A program made the position numbers and the translations under genes. The notes below the pieces were generated by a model. The model was not told where the DNA came from, searched no databases, and saw nothing but the letters and a program-made list of their open reading frames with translations. DNA of 64,000 bases from Treponema sp. UBA6367 (GTDB lineage: Bacteria; Spirochaetota; Spirochaetia; Treponematales; Treponemataceae): NCBI GenBank assembly GCA_002437725.1, contig DJRF01000010.1:62001-126000 (forward strand), in the 5' to 3' direction. Positions 17,844 through 24,685 of this stretch are shown here, piece after piece; the stretch's first letter is position 1; every line of letters begins with the position of its first letter.

Positions 17844-17928
17844 GTTTCCTCGGTCGAGCCGAAGCCTAAGAACCAGACTCAAAGAGCCGGCTGTTGATTC
17901 TTAAGGAAGTAACTACTCCCCCTTTGCT
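17831..17928 (-). promoter_or_regulatory. Riboswitch-like leader, resembles yybP-ykoY (Mn2+) class
   Basis: Read on the minus strand, the RNA begins at about 17928. GCAAAGGGGGAGUAG (from 17927) is matched at its far end by ACAAGACCUUUUGC (to 17832). These agree with the invariant 5' 'AAAGGGGAGUAG' and 3' 'CAAGACCUUU' strands of the yybP-ykoY aptamer, apart from one extra G. Inside are a CCUUAAGAA/UUCUUAGG stem and a CUUCGG...CCGAGG hairpin. The terminator at 17775-17843 uses the same 3' strand. Known members respond to Mn2+ and control metal exporters; control of an OadB-family gene would be unusual. A Na+-sensing class is the main alternative on biological grounds, but I do not recall its consensus well enough to test it. 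Confidence 0.6.
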
Positions 17929-17934
17929 TTTCGC

Positions 17935-17964
17935 AGTATGCACGGAAAATGGGAGCAATGTCAA
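17935..17964 (-). promoter_or_regulatory. Promoter of the OadB-like gene leader
   Basis: Perfect TTGACA (17964-17959) and CATACT (17940-17935) with an 18-base spacer, on the minus strand. The predicted start at about 17928 coincides with the first base of the aptamer-like fold, which supports both calls. Between this promoter and the plus-strand gene at 18075 there is only AT-rich sequence. Confidence 0.6.
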
Positions 17965-18074
17965 GACGTAAAAAAATTGCTTTACATAATTTCATCTTTT
18001 TTAGTATATTTTAGTGTAGCTGTAGATTTTTATCTTAAAAAGTTTGCCTTGCAAATTTAATTATGGGAGACGAT

Positions 18075-18482
18075 ATGAGTAATCTGCAAATTCAAGAAGC
18101 CTTAAATACTGTTAATCAGCTTATACCTTTGGTAGAAGAAGCTGAATGTCATTTTAAGAGCGCAAGAAATTGGAGTTTTCTTGATGTTTTAGGCGGCGGA
18201 TTTTTTGTTGATTTGCTAAAGCATCACAATTTGAATAAAGCAAGCGATTCAATGAGCGAAATAAACTACCTTATGCAGCAATTAAGTTTTCAACTAGGGA
18301 GCATCGAAATTCCAAACGACTACAGAATGCAGCTTGGTGGTTTTTTGACATTTGCGGATTTCTTTTTTGACGGCTTTTTTGCGGACGCATACATGGCTTC
18401 CAAAATTATGAGCAGTTTGGAAGAAGTCCAGAAACTTAAAAATAGACTTTACATTTTAAAAGCAAAGCTTGAACAGATGTAA
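18075..18482 (+). CDS. Hypothetical cytoplasmic protein
   Basis: A 135-residue helical protein of unknown function. The start is placed at ATG 18075 because GGGAG lies six bases before it; the earlier ATG at 18063 overlaps that ribosome-binding site. The N- and C-terminal parts are amphipathic helices with coiled-coil character. Between them is a glycine-containing stretch, LDVLGGGFFVDLLKHHNLNKA, which resembles a motif I have seen in unnamed Firmicutes proteins ('DLLGGG...D..KH...D.A'). No signal peptide or clear transmembrane helix. Base composition is AT-rich like the bulk of the window, unlike the G+C-richer genes on either side. Confidence 0.65.
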   Translation: MSNLQIQEALNTVNQLIPLVEEAECHFKSARNWSFLDVLGGGFFVDLLKHHNLNKASDSMSEINYLMQQLSFQLGSIEIPNDYRMQLGGFLTFADFFFDGFFADAYMASKIMSSLEEVQKLKNRLYILKAKLEQM

Positions 18483-18512
18483 AAAAAATATTTGATTATT
18501 AATTGATGCTTT

Positions 18513-18917
18513 TTATGTTATGAGCCTGTTGCAACTATTGTTTCCGGTAGAATTGTAAAAATTGTCCGCAGATTTTATCCAGAAGTAATATGTTCTTGTT
18601 GAGTCAAGTGTTGTGGAATAGCTACCGCTGTATGCACGTTTATTAAGAATTTTTGCCGTTTCTGTATTTTTTTCTGTGTTGTAGTAAATATTGTAATAAA
18701 AGTTTTCTTTTGTTTCCCAAGTGATTGTTATTCCATTTTTTGTTTTTGAATCTTTTTGTACGGTGAATGTTTTAGGAACGTAGACCCCTTTGTCAGAAGG
18801 CTCTTCTGTATTTTCGATTGTAGTTTTAGGATTTTCATCAGATTCTGTTGAACAGCTATAAAATGTTGATAATAAAAATACTAAAGCCAATAATAAAGTT
18901 GTTTTTCTTAGTTTCAT
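18513..18917 (-). CDS. Small putative lipoprotein with FnIII-like region
   Basis: A 134-residue protein that starts with a signal peptide and a lipobox-like LSTFYSC, so the cysteine near residue 22 is probably lipidated. A Ser/Thr/Glu-rich linker follows. The remaining ~90 residues resemble one fibronectin type III-like repeat (ITITWETKENFYYNIYYNT ... YYFWIKSADN), which suggests an extracytoplasmic binding or structural role. ATG 18917 is chosen because GGAGGG lies four bases upstream; an in-frame ATG at 18929 overlaps it. No neighbour suggests a function. It converges with the preceding hypothetical gene. Confidence 0.65.
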   Translation of the reverse strand: MKLRKTTLLLALVFLLSTFYSCSTESDENPKTTIENTEEPSDKGVYVPKTFTVQKDSKTKNGITITWETKENFYYNIYYNTEKNTETAKILNKRAYSGSYSTTLDSTRTYYFWIKSADNFYNSTGNNSCNRLIT

Positions 18918-19061
18918 ATTTCCCTCCATGAAATAAGAATGTGCAGTTGATAAGGAATTTTGAAATGTAAATTTTTTTGTGTTTGGAGCAGGTTAGTCAA
19001 TCTGTTCCAATGGTATACCATTGGAGTCTTTGGTTTTTGTTTGTTGTTTTAAAAAAGACAC

Positions 19062-19102
19062 TTGACAACTTTGTATAACATTGATAACTTAACAGTGTTA
19101 TA
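19062..19102 (+). promoter_or_regulatory. Promoter and palindromic operator of the TetR operon
   Basis: TTGACA (19062-19067) and TAACTT (19085-19090) are 17 bases apart. A palindrome TATAACATTG (19074-19083) / CAGTGTTATA (19093-19102) has 10-bp arms with one mismatch and straddles the -10 box. This is the usual placement for a TetR operator, so autorepression by the gene starting 20 bases later is likely. Confidence 0.6.
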
Positions 19103-19122
19103 TTATTCAAGGTGGATGGCGT

Positions 19123-19716
19123 ATGAGAAATGCAAATCCTGAGCTAGTTTCTTCCATAAAAAAGCGAACGCTTGAACTTCTAATGGAAAAGGAACCTTCT
19201 GAAATCGGAATGCGGGAAATCGCCAAAAATTGCGGCGTTTCGGCAACGGCGATTTATCATTATTACAAGGACAAGGACTGCCTTTTTCAGGAGATTTCGC
19301 TGGATTGTCTGAACGAGATAAATTCGGTGATTGAATCCGCTGCGGATAAAGCCGCTTCCCCAAAGGAAAAAGTTCTTGCCGCAATCAGGTCATTCCGCGA
19401 CTGGAGCTTGAAAAATCCGCGAGTCGCCTCTCTTGTGATGGAAAAAATAAAATCTGCGGTGAATCTTTCGCCAGAAGAAACTGAAAAATTCTATGTCTGC
19501 AACCGCACCGGGGAAAAACTTCTTGAACTCTGCGTTGAAGAAGGCTCGGCTCGTTCGGAAAATCCTCGTCTGGATGTTGGCGTTCTGGTTTTCGGGCTTT
19601 GGGGCTGCATTCAATCCGTGATTTCTCGAAAGTCGGAAGTCGAGTACTGGGAAAATTCCGAGCCGTTCACCGAGCGTTTTATAAATATGTGGGCGGAAAA
19701 TATTTTTGTAAAGTAA
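19123..19716 (+). CDS. TetR-family transcriptional regulator
   Basis: A 197-residue repressor-type protein. The N-terminal helix-turn-helix covers about residues 20-50 (MREIAKNCGVSATAIYHYY, a typical TetR recognition helix ending in the Y-x-Y-F pattern). The C-terminal ~140 residues are helical and form the ligand-binding and dimer domain. Start: ATG with AAGGTGG about seven bases upstream. A palindrome over the promoter is the likely operator. It heads an operon with the DUF2271-like gene (17 bases later) and an FMN reductase, so these are the probable targets. Codons are G+C-richer than the flanking genes, a possible sign of horizontal transfer. Confidence 0.88.
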   Translation: MRNANPELVSSIKKRTLELLMEKEPSEIGMREIAKNCGVSATAIYHYYKDKDCLFQEISLDCLNEINSVIESAADKAASPKEKVLAAIRSFRDWSLKNPRVASLVMEKIKSAVNLSPEETEKFYVCNRTGEKLLELCVEEGSARSENPRLDVGVLVFGLWGCIQSVISRKSEVEYWENSEPFTERFINMWAENIFVK

Positions 19717-19732
19717 CTAATGGGAGAAAAAT

Positions 19733-20443
19733 ATGAATTCAAAATCAATCTTCAGGAAAATTTTTGCGGCATTTTTTGCGCTTCTGGTTTTTCAGCAGGT
19801 TTGGACAGACGAAATTTCTGGAAAAGCTTCTGAAAATATTCGGACAGTTTTGGTTCGGGCGGTTATAGCTCCGGGCAGCGAATGGAAGGGAAAATTTCCG
19901 CCGCAGTTTGCACTTTGGATTCAAAACGGAAACGGAAATTTCAGCCAGACAATTTTTGCCACAAAAAAAGCCTCAAATAAAAAGTGGATTTTTGCGCCAA
20001 AAGACGGTCGTCCGGAATCGCTCCCTGTCTGGTATAATTCGTGCAAAACAAGTTGCATTTTGGAATCTGAAAACGAGATAGATGCAGTAACATCGGCAAC
20101 TCCAAAAGGCAGCTTTGAAATCGCACGGAAAATTCAGCTTGCAGAAGGCGAAAAATATTTTGTCTTTGCGGAAGTGAACAAAAGTTTTGACTACAACGAA
20201 TTTTATCCGAAAGACGCCGATAAAAATTCTACAGAATATTCCGGTGTGAACGGGCAGCCTTCCGCAGTCTACCGCGCGGAACTCAGCTTTGAAAATCCTG
20301 ATGCAGAACTGGAACTTGTAGGAACAGGCTCTCTTGACGGAAAAAGCGGCTCGGTCGAATACAAGACAGAAACTCTGACAACCGCGAAAAATCTTGTGGA
20401 GAAAATCGTCGTAAGTTTTGAATTTTTGGGAGATGAAAAATGA
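19733..20443 (+). CDS. Exported DUF2271-like protein
   Basis: A 236-residue protein with a signal segment (residues about 8-25), so it is periplasmic or membrane-anchored. The body has a WIQNGNGNFSQTIF strand, a LPVWYNS motif and a DAVTSATPKGSF motif near 120. This order matches my recollection of DUF2271 proteins, which are often encoded beside FMN-transferase or flavin-related redox genes; the family call is an inference. GGGAG lies upstream of ATG 19733. Its stop codon overlaps the start of the FMN-reductase-like gene (ATGA), which implies translational coupling and a joint redox role controlled by the TetR protein. Confidence 0.6.
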   Translation: MNSKSIFRKIFAAFFALLVFQQVWTDEISGKASENIRTVLVRAVIAPGSEWKGKFPPQFALWIQNGNGNFSQTIFATKKASNKKWIFAPKDGRPESLPVWYNSCKTSCILESENEIDAVTSATPKGSFEIARKIQLAEGEKYFVFAEVNKSFDYNEFYPKDADKNSTEYSGVNGQPSAVYRAELSFENPDAELELVGTGSLDGKSGSVEYKTETLTTAKNLVEKIVVSFEFLGDEK

Positions 20444-21018
20444 AAACCCTGATTTTGAACGCCTCGCCAAAACCCGCTGGAACAATTTCGCAGATGCTGA
20501 AATTTCTTGAGGACGAAATCCGCCGGAAAATTCCATCCGCTGAAATTGAAACCGTCCGTGTGTCCTCGCTGAAATTCAGCAGCTGCGCAGGATGCATGAA
20601 GTGCCGCACCGCCGGGAAATGCATTTTTGCTGGAGACGACGCAGACGTTGCAGGGGAAAAAATTGCGCGCGCAGATTTTCTTGTTGTGGCTTCTCCGTGC
20701 TGGTGGGGCAACATGACCGGCAGCCTGAAGTCTCTTTTTGACCGCAATGTTTTCCGCTTGATGGGCGAGTCAAGGCATGGGATTCCGCTTGCGCTTCTAA
20801 AAGGAAAAAAAGCGGCAATCGTAACAGCCTGCACAACTCCGTTTCCGTTCAATGTGATTTGCAGACAGTCATCGGGCGTTTTTAGGTCAATCGGCGAAAT
20901 CCTAAAATCAGCCGGAATAAAAAACACCGCGAAAATCTGCGTGGCCGGAACAAAGCAAAAACCGGGACTTACAGCTGGCAGAAAACGCAGGATTGAAAGG
21001 ATTGTGAGAAAAATATAA
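20440..21018 (+). CDS. Flavodoxin-like NAD(P)H-dependent FMN reductase
   Basis: A 192-residue flavodoxin-fold oxidoreductase. LILNASPKPAGTISQ at the N-terminus is the FMN phosphate-binding loop. CAGCMKC near residue 46, with further Cys nearby (GKCIF), resembles the cysteine motif of iron-sulfur flavoproteins or related NAD(P)H:FMN reductases. SPCWWGNMTGSLKSLFDR near 86 is the second FMN-contacting loop. It overlaps the preceding gene by four bases and closes the TetR operon. Expected activity is electron transfer from a pyridine nucleotide to FMN and then to an unknown acceptor. Codons are G+C-rich, like the rest of the operon. Confidence 0.82.
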   Translation: MKTLILNASPKPAGTISQMLKFLEDEIRRKIPSAEIETVRVSSLKFSSCAGCMKCRTAGKCIFAGDDADVAGEKIARADFLVVASPCWWGNMTGSLKSLFDRNVFRLMGESRHGIPLALLKGKKAAIVTACTTPFPFNVICRQSSGVFRSIGEILKSAGIKNTAKICVAGTKQKPGLTAGRKRRIERIVRKI

Positions 21019-21114
21019 CACGCAAAAAATCAGCCCCTGCCGAAAAGCAGAAGCTGTATGAAAAAATTAGCACATAGTCTTATTCACTAAATCTGTTTGG
21101 GAAACACTCAGCCC

Positions 21115-21759
21115 TTACCCGAAAATCTGTCCCGGAAGTTTCAGCTTTTCTTTCGGCGGAAACTGCCTGTCAAATTCCTCTGCTTCCTTTGCGTCGATGA
21201 AATATCCGTCCGGCTCCTTGAAAGTTCCGCCGCCAGCTTCCTTCACTTTATCCAAAAAGCCCGGAATTAGCTCGTTTATCAGAAAATATTCCGCGTCAGG
21301 GTCGGCATGGTAGCGGACGCCTTTTGTTTTTGCCACGACAAAGCCGCTTTTTCCGTAAAAGCCTATATTGCCGGTTATTGCAAGCGCGCCGCAGTCCATC
21401 TCCTTTGCCTTTTTCATGGCGTGCCCAAGAAGAACTGTTCCGTAGCCTTTGCGCTTGAAGTCCGGCGCAATGCTGATTGGCCCGAACGTCATAATCGGAA
21501 GCGTTTTGCCGTTGTTCAGCTTGATTTCTGCCCTTGCGAACATCACGTGTCCAATCAAAACCCCGTTTTCTTCCATTATAAAGTCGAGTTCCGGCACAAA
21601 GTCGCTTCTTGTGCGGAAGTTGTGCAGAACAAAATGCTCGTCGCAGCCGGGTTTGTAGACGTTCCAGAACGCCTCGCGAGTAAGGTTCTCGACCGCCTTA
21701 TAGTCCGCAGGGGTCTCGTTTCTGAAAGTGATTTTTTCCATGTCGATTTTGCTGTTCAT
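21115..21759 (-). CDS. GNAT-family N-acetyltransferase
   Basis: A 214-residue acetyltransferase. The acetyl-CoA pyrophosphate-binding motif FKRKGYGTVLLGHAM lies near residue 92, after a substrate-side strand TFGPISIAPD. The C-terminal third, with GFYGKSGFVVAKTKGV, follows the N-acetyltransferase pattern for small-molecule acetylators; the acceptor is unknown. The start is fixed by GGGAGG five bases upstream. The ~150 bases upstream form a palindromic leader module almost identical in layout to that upstream of the greA-like gene. Codons are G+C-rich. Confidence 0.82.
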   Translation of the reverse strand: MNSKIDMEKITFRNETPADYKAVENLTREAFWNVYKPGCDEHFVLHNFRTRSDFVPELDFIMEENGVLIGHVMFARAEIKLNNGKTLPIMTFGPISIAPDFKRKGYGTVLLGHAMKKAKEMDCGALAITGNIGFYGKSGFVVAKTKGVRYHADPDAEYFLINELIPGFLDKVKEAGGGTFKEPDGYFIDAKEAEEFDRQFPPKEKLKLPGQIFG

Positions 21760-21775
21760 TTTTGCCTCCCATAAA

Positions 21776-21920
21776 AAGTCAAGAGTAAAACTTCAGTTTT
21801 AGGATTGACTTTTTAAGTTGTTTCGCAACTAAGTGAGAAACAACAGATGATAAGAAAGTTTGCGACGCAAACTTAAAAAGATAAAAACAGACGCCATTTT
21901 CGGCTGCTTTTATCTTACAT
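21776..21920 (-). repeat. Palindromic leader module, copy 1
   Basis: It ends at the ribosome-binding site of the acetyltransferase gene. On the minus strand it holds, in order, an AAGATAAAA/TTTTATCTT pairing, the perfect palindrome AAGTTTGCGTCGCAAACTT (21880-21862), a hairpin TTGTTTC...GAAACAA whose loop contains CACTTAGTTGC, an imperfect AAAACTGAAGTTTT hairpin, and then CTTTTTATGGGAG. The same order recurs at 27410-27560 in front of an unrelated gene. In the rest of the 21760-22074 gap I see only the terminator of the next minus-strand gene. Confidence 0.6.
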
Positions 21921-22025
21921 CCTTTGTCATTATACGTCTTGATTCTTGTTTATAATAATCCAGACCGCGCCTGTTTCCTACCTCAAACACATTTCAGAAA
22001 AAAGAATGAGAAAATCCGTTCGGGC

Positions 22026-22067
22026 AAAAAAAATGGCGGACAGACAAAATCCATTGCCGTATCCGCC
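22026..22067 (-). terminator. Terminator of the small HTH gene
   Basis: On the minus strand GGCGGA (22067-22062) pairs with TCCGCC (22040-22035) across a 21-base loop, followed by a run of U residues broken only by one base (22034-22026). It lies eight bases after the stop codon of the gene at 22075-22356. Confidence 0.65.
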
Positions 22068-22074
22068 TTAATTT

Positions 22075-22356
22075 TCACCTTGTATCCGCTTTTTTTTCGC
22101 ACAAGATGATTCTGTAAATTGACTTTTCGCTCAGAAAGAATTCTTGTGAAATCTCGCTGACCGAAAATCCTTCTTTGTAGTTTTTGTATATCCGCTGGTT
22201 TCGATTTTTGTACCAGGCTTTTGAATCTTTTGATTCTCCCCAGTTTTTGCGGTTCTCGCATTTCTGTGGAATATACAAGTAGGTTCCCGCCGCGTATTCC
22301 TGAATTTTTTCAAGAAGCTCGGACGGAAGAATGTTTTTCGCTTTTACGTAGTCCAT
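22075..22356 (-). CDS. Small helix-turn-helix protein, CD3324-like
   Basis: A 93-residue protein. The N-terminal part (YVKAKNILPSELLEKIQEYAAGTYLYIPQK) and the following NRKNWGESK match my memory of the CD3324 family found in Clostridia and treponemes. The C-terminal ~40 residues form a helix-turn-helix (GFSVSEISQEFFLSEKSIYRII). It is probably a DNA-binding regulator of unknown target. ATG 22356 is chosen; an in-frame TTG at 22374 is possible, and neither start has a convincing ribosome-binding site. A clean terminator follows the gene. Confidence 0.72.
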   Translation of the reverse strand: MDYVKAKNILPSELLEKIQEYAAGTYLYIPQKCENRKNWGESKDSKAWYKNRNQRIYKNYKEGFSVSEISQEFFLSEKSIYRIILCEKKADTR

Positions 22357-22570
22357 TTTTATGACGCTTTTCAAAAAGATTTTGATTTCTGATTGAATAA
22401 GCAGTAAAAGCCCTTGAAACTCAAACTGCGCCTTTACTGCCAGCGCAATACAAGTTCTAATGTGTTTGATTTTTTCAAAAAAACTCCTAAAATTTTTTGA
22501 TGGTAGTTAAGTTTTATAGGTCAACATTCGACCTTATAAGAGCAATTATAATCTATTTACGCTATTTTGT

Positions 22571-22782
22571 TAATTAGCCTAAACTTCGGGTTTTTATAAC
22601 AGTTAGAAAAAAAGCTTTCAGCGAATTTTCAATTTGTTCAGACGGTTGTGCTCGCACTTCGTTTGAATGGAATTGGGTTGCTACACAACTTTAATTGTTC
22701 TAATCGCACAAAGTATTCACAAATTGTAACTTCGCTTACGCTTTCGTTTATTTTTTTCAAAGCTCGAAGTTTAGGCTAATTA
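22571..22782. mobile_element. MITE-like element with perfect 18-bp terminal inverted repeats
   Basis: The left end TAATTAGCCTAAACTTCG (22571-22588) and the right end CGAAGTTTAGGCTAATTA (22765-22782) are exact reverse complements, enclosing a 212-bp non-coding element. The interior includes a GTTGCTACACAAC palindrome. About 130 bases of it, from AGCGAATTTTCA to CTTCGCTTACGC, align with the element at 48481-48680. Because the ends begin with TAATTA, a TA-type target duplication could be hidden in them. It encodes no protein and fills much of the 22357-22853 gap. The ~190 bases on its left hold only AT-rich sequence. Confidence 0.6.
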
Positions 22783-22818
22783 CTCCAAACTTTCAATCTA
22801 ATATTTAGCTTGGATATA

Positions 22819-22847
22819 TTGTCAAAAAGTTTGTGATTATTCATAAT
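22819..22847 (+). promoter_or_regulatory. deoC promoter, leaderless arrangement
   Basis: TTGTCA (22819-22824), a 17-base spacer and CATAAT (22842-22847) end six bases before ATG 22854. No Shine-Dalgarno is present. Confidence 0.5.
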
Positions 22848-22853
22848 GAGCGT

Positions 22854-23585
22854 ATGACTAAATCTCAAATAGCAACATATATTGACCATACTCTTTTAGA
22901 TCCAAAAGCAGGAGTTCATGACATTATAAGAATTTGTGAAGAAGCTAAGAAATATGGCTTTGCTTCTGTTTGTGTTAATCCGTGCTATGTTCCTCTTTGT
23001 TCTTCTGAATTAGCAAATTCTTCTGTAAAGGTTTGTACCGTAATAGGATTTCCTTTGGGAGCTAATTCTACGTCAACAAAGGCTTTTGAAGCGGCAGAGG
23101 CTGTCGCTTTTGGCGCAGATGAAGTTGATATGGTTATCAATATAGGGGCTGCGCTTGACGGGCGTTTTTCAGAACTTGAACTTGACATAGCTTCTGTTGT
23201 TCAAAACGCAAAGCAAGCTGGCAAAAAAATTGGAAAAAACATAATTGTAAAAGTTATTCTTGAGACTTGCTTTTTAGATGATTCTTGCATACAAACTTGC
23301 TGCCTTTGCGCTGTAAAAGCTGGCGCGGATTTTGTAAAAACGTCTACAGGTTTTGCTTCTCCAAAAGGAATAAATGGCAATCTTTTGCCAAATGGAGCAT
23401 CTGTTTATCATGTAGAGTTAATGCGTAAAACTGTAGGACCTGATTTTGGCGTAAAAGCATCTGGAGGAATCCGCTCTGCAAGAGCTGTTGTTTCTATGAT
23501 TTGCGCTGGAGCAAATAGAATTGGAACTTCAAGCGGAGTTCAAATAGTCGAAACTTGGGATGAAAGCGTAAAAATTTCTAAATAG
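22854..23585 (+). CDS. deoC: Deoxyribose-phosphate aldolase
   Basis: A 243-residue class I aldolase that splits 2-deoxyribose-5-phosphate into glyceraldehyde-3-phosphate and acetaldehyde, feeding deoxynucleoside carbon into glycolysis. YIDHTLLDP opens the TIM barrel. The Schiff-base lysine lies in VKTSTGF, and the second catalytic lysine is in VKASGGIR. Length is slightly over the usual 215-225 because of a short insertion around residues 130-150. ATG 22854 is preferred over GTG 22833: it begins directly before the conserved N-terminus, and a promoter is positioned so that the transcript starts there. It converges with an MBL-hydrolase gene nine bases away. Confidence 0.92.
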   Translation: MTKSQIATYIDHTLLDPKAGVHDIIRICEEAKKYGFASVCVNPCYVPLCSSELANSSVKVCTVIGFPLGANSTSTKAFEAAEAVAFGADEVDMVINIGAALDGRFSELELDIASVVQNAKQAGKKIGKNIIVKVILETCFLDDSCIQTCCLCAVKAGADFVKTSTGFASPKGINGNLLPNGASVYHVELMRKTVGPDFGVKASGGIRSARAVVSMICAGANRIGTSSGVQIVETWDESVKISK

Positions 23586-23594
23586 GCTAAATAA

Positions 23595-24530
23595 CTATTT
23601 TGCAAACCAAAGAATTCTGTTTTCTTCAATAGTATATGCAATCTGGTTTTCTTCAAGGAGATAAACTAAATATGCGTTTAACGTGCAATTTATTAATTGG
23701 TACTGCTGAAATCCTAGCCTTATTTCATTTCTGTCTGCAACTCTTTTTAACAGCTCTTCCTTTGTAAGTTTTTCTTTTTGCAATGATGAAAGAACGCAAT
23801 ATTCTGTTGAAAGAACAGCGATTTGATTTAGTTCCACAGTTTCGTTTATTCTAGTTACAGGAATTCCGTGGCTTGGAACGTACCAATTCATTTCAAGGGT
23901 GTCTATTTTTGCAAGAGTTTCTTTGAATTTTTTTACATCATAAAGAAAAGGAATCCAGTATTTTAAAATATGGGCTTGACCAAAAACCGCATCTGCGCAA
24001 AACAGGCAGGTTTGGCCATATTTGCCAGTGTAAATTACGCCTAGCATATCTAAATAATGGCCTGGAAGTTCCGTAAAAGTTATTTTACAGCCATCTGGTA
24101 AATGAACGGCTGTGTTTTTATCTAGAATTTTATTGCATGTGCTAGAAGGCGCTAAGTAGTACGGACCTTGCAGTTCTTTAAAAGGATGGCCTCCGCAGAC
24201 GATAGACGCTTGCACTTTAGGATTAAAAATGATGCCTGCTTCTCCTTTTGAAATCCATATTTCGCAATTTGTTCTTTCTTTTATGTATGCGTTGGCACCG
24301 CAATGGTCTGCATGGGAGTGTGTGTTTATTATGGCGCAAAGATTAAAGCCTCCTTTTTCAGGGGGAAAAATAAAGTTTAAAGTTTCAAGAATATTTTTGC
24401 CGTCTAAATCTTGAGTTCCTGTGTCTACAAGGTAAATATCCGTAGTTTTGCCTATTCTACAGGCAATTACGCCTACATTTGTGGAACCTTCTATTACATA
24501 TATGTTCTGAAATAACTGTTTGTATGCCAT
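23595..24530 (-). CDS. MBL-fold metallo-hydrolase
   Basis: A 311-residue protein. The metallo-beta-lactamase fold has the full metal site: HSHADH near residue 70, a histidine in ELPGHYLDM near 154 and an aspartate in LFCADAVFG near 175, plus a late histidine in VPSHGIP. The C-terminal ~75 residues are helical and look like a winged-helix tail (KEELLKRVADRN), as in some two-domain MBL hydrolases. The substrate is unknown; thioester or lactone hydrolysis is typical. TAAGAT lies six bases before the ATG and no ribosome-binding site is present, another possible leaderless case. A palindromic terminator-like repeat lies directly upstream. Confidence 0.82.
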   Translation of the reverse strand: MAYKQLFQNIYVIEGSTNVGVIACRIGKTTDIYLVDTGTQDLDGKNILETLNFIFPPEKGGFNLCAIINTHSHADHCGANAYIKERTNCEIWISKGEAGIIFNPKVQASIVCGGHPFKELQGPYYLAPSSTCNKILDKNTAVHLPDGCKITFTELPGHYLDMLGVIYTGKYGQTCLFCADAVFGQAHILKYWIPFLYDVKKFKETLAKIDTLEMNWYVPSHGIPVTRINETVELNQIAVLSTEYCVLSSLQKEKLTKEELLKRVADRNEIRLGFQQYQLINCTLNAYLVYLLEENQIAYTIEENRILWFAK

Positions 24531-24550
24531 AATGCAATCTTATCACCATA

Positions 24551-24597
24551 CGTCTGGTCAAGGTACGCTTACGCTCAAGACCTTGACTCTGTCGTTT
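24551..24597. repeat. Palindromic repeat related to the clpB terminator
   Basis: CGTCTGGTCAAGG and CCTTGACTCTGTCG flank ACGCTTACGCTCAAGA. In either orientation the arms match the clpB terminator at 16386-16440 (GGTCAAGG / CCTTGAC arms, CTTGAGCG core). A T-run follows on the plus side. A small TTAAGGTTTGTATAAACCTTAA palindrome (24599-24620) lies next to it and recurs, altered, at 42511-42532. Confidence 0.55.
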
Positions 24598-24629
24598 TTA
24601 AGGTTTGTATAAACCTTAAATAAAATAAA

Positions 24630-24670
24630 AAATGGCTATCCTGGAACAATTTTATCGGATAGCCATTTTT
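24630..24670 (-). terminator. Terminator of the greA-like gene
   Basis: On the minus strand AAATGGCTATCCGATAAAA... pairs with ...GGATAGCCATTT (11-12 bp) and runs into a U-rich tract. The gene stop lies about 16 bases upstream. The opposite strand also has five T residues after the stem, so weak bidirectional use is possible. Confidence 0.75.
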
Positions 24671-24685
24671 ATAGTGTTTAATTTT

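Noticed and set aside
19973..20927. Two long open frames antisense to the DUF2271-like and FMN-reductase genes
   Set aside because: Both overlap tightly coupled real genes with recognisable domains; the antisense products have no plausible motif.
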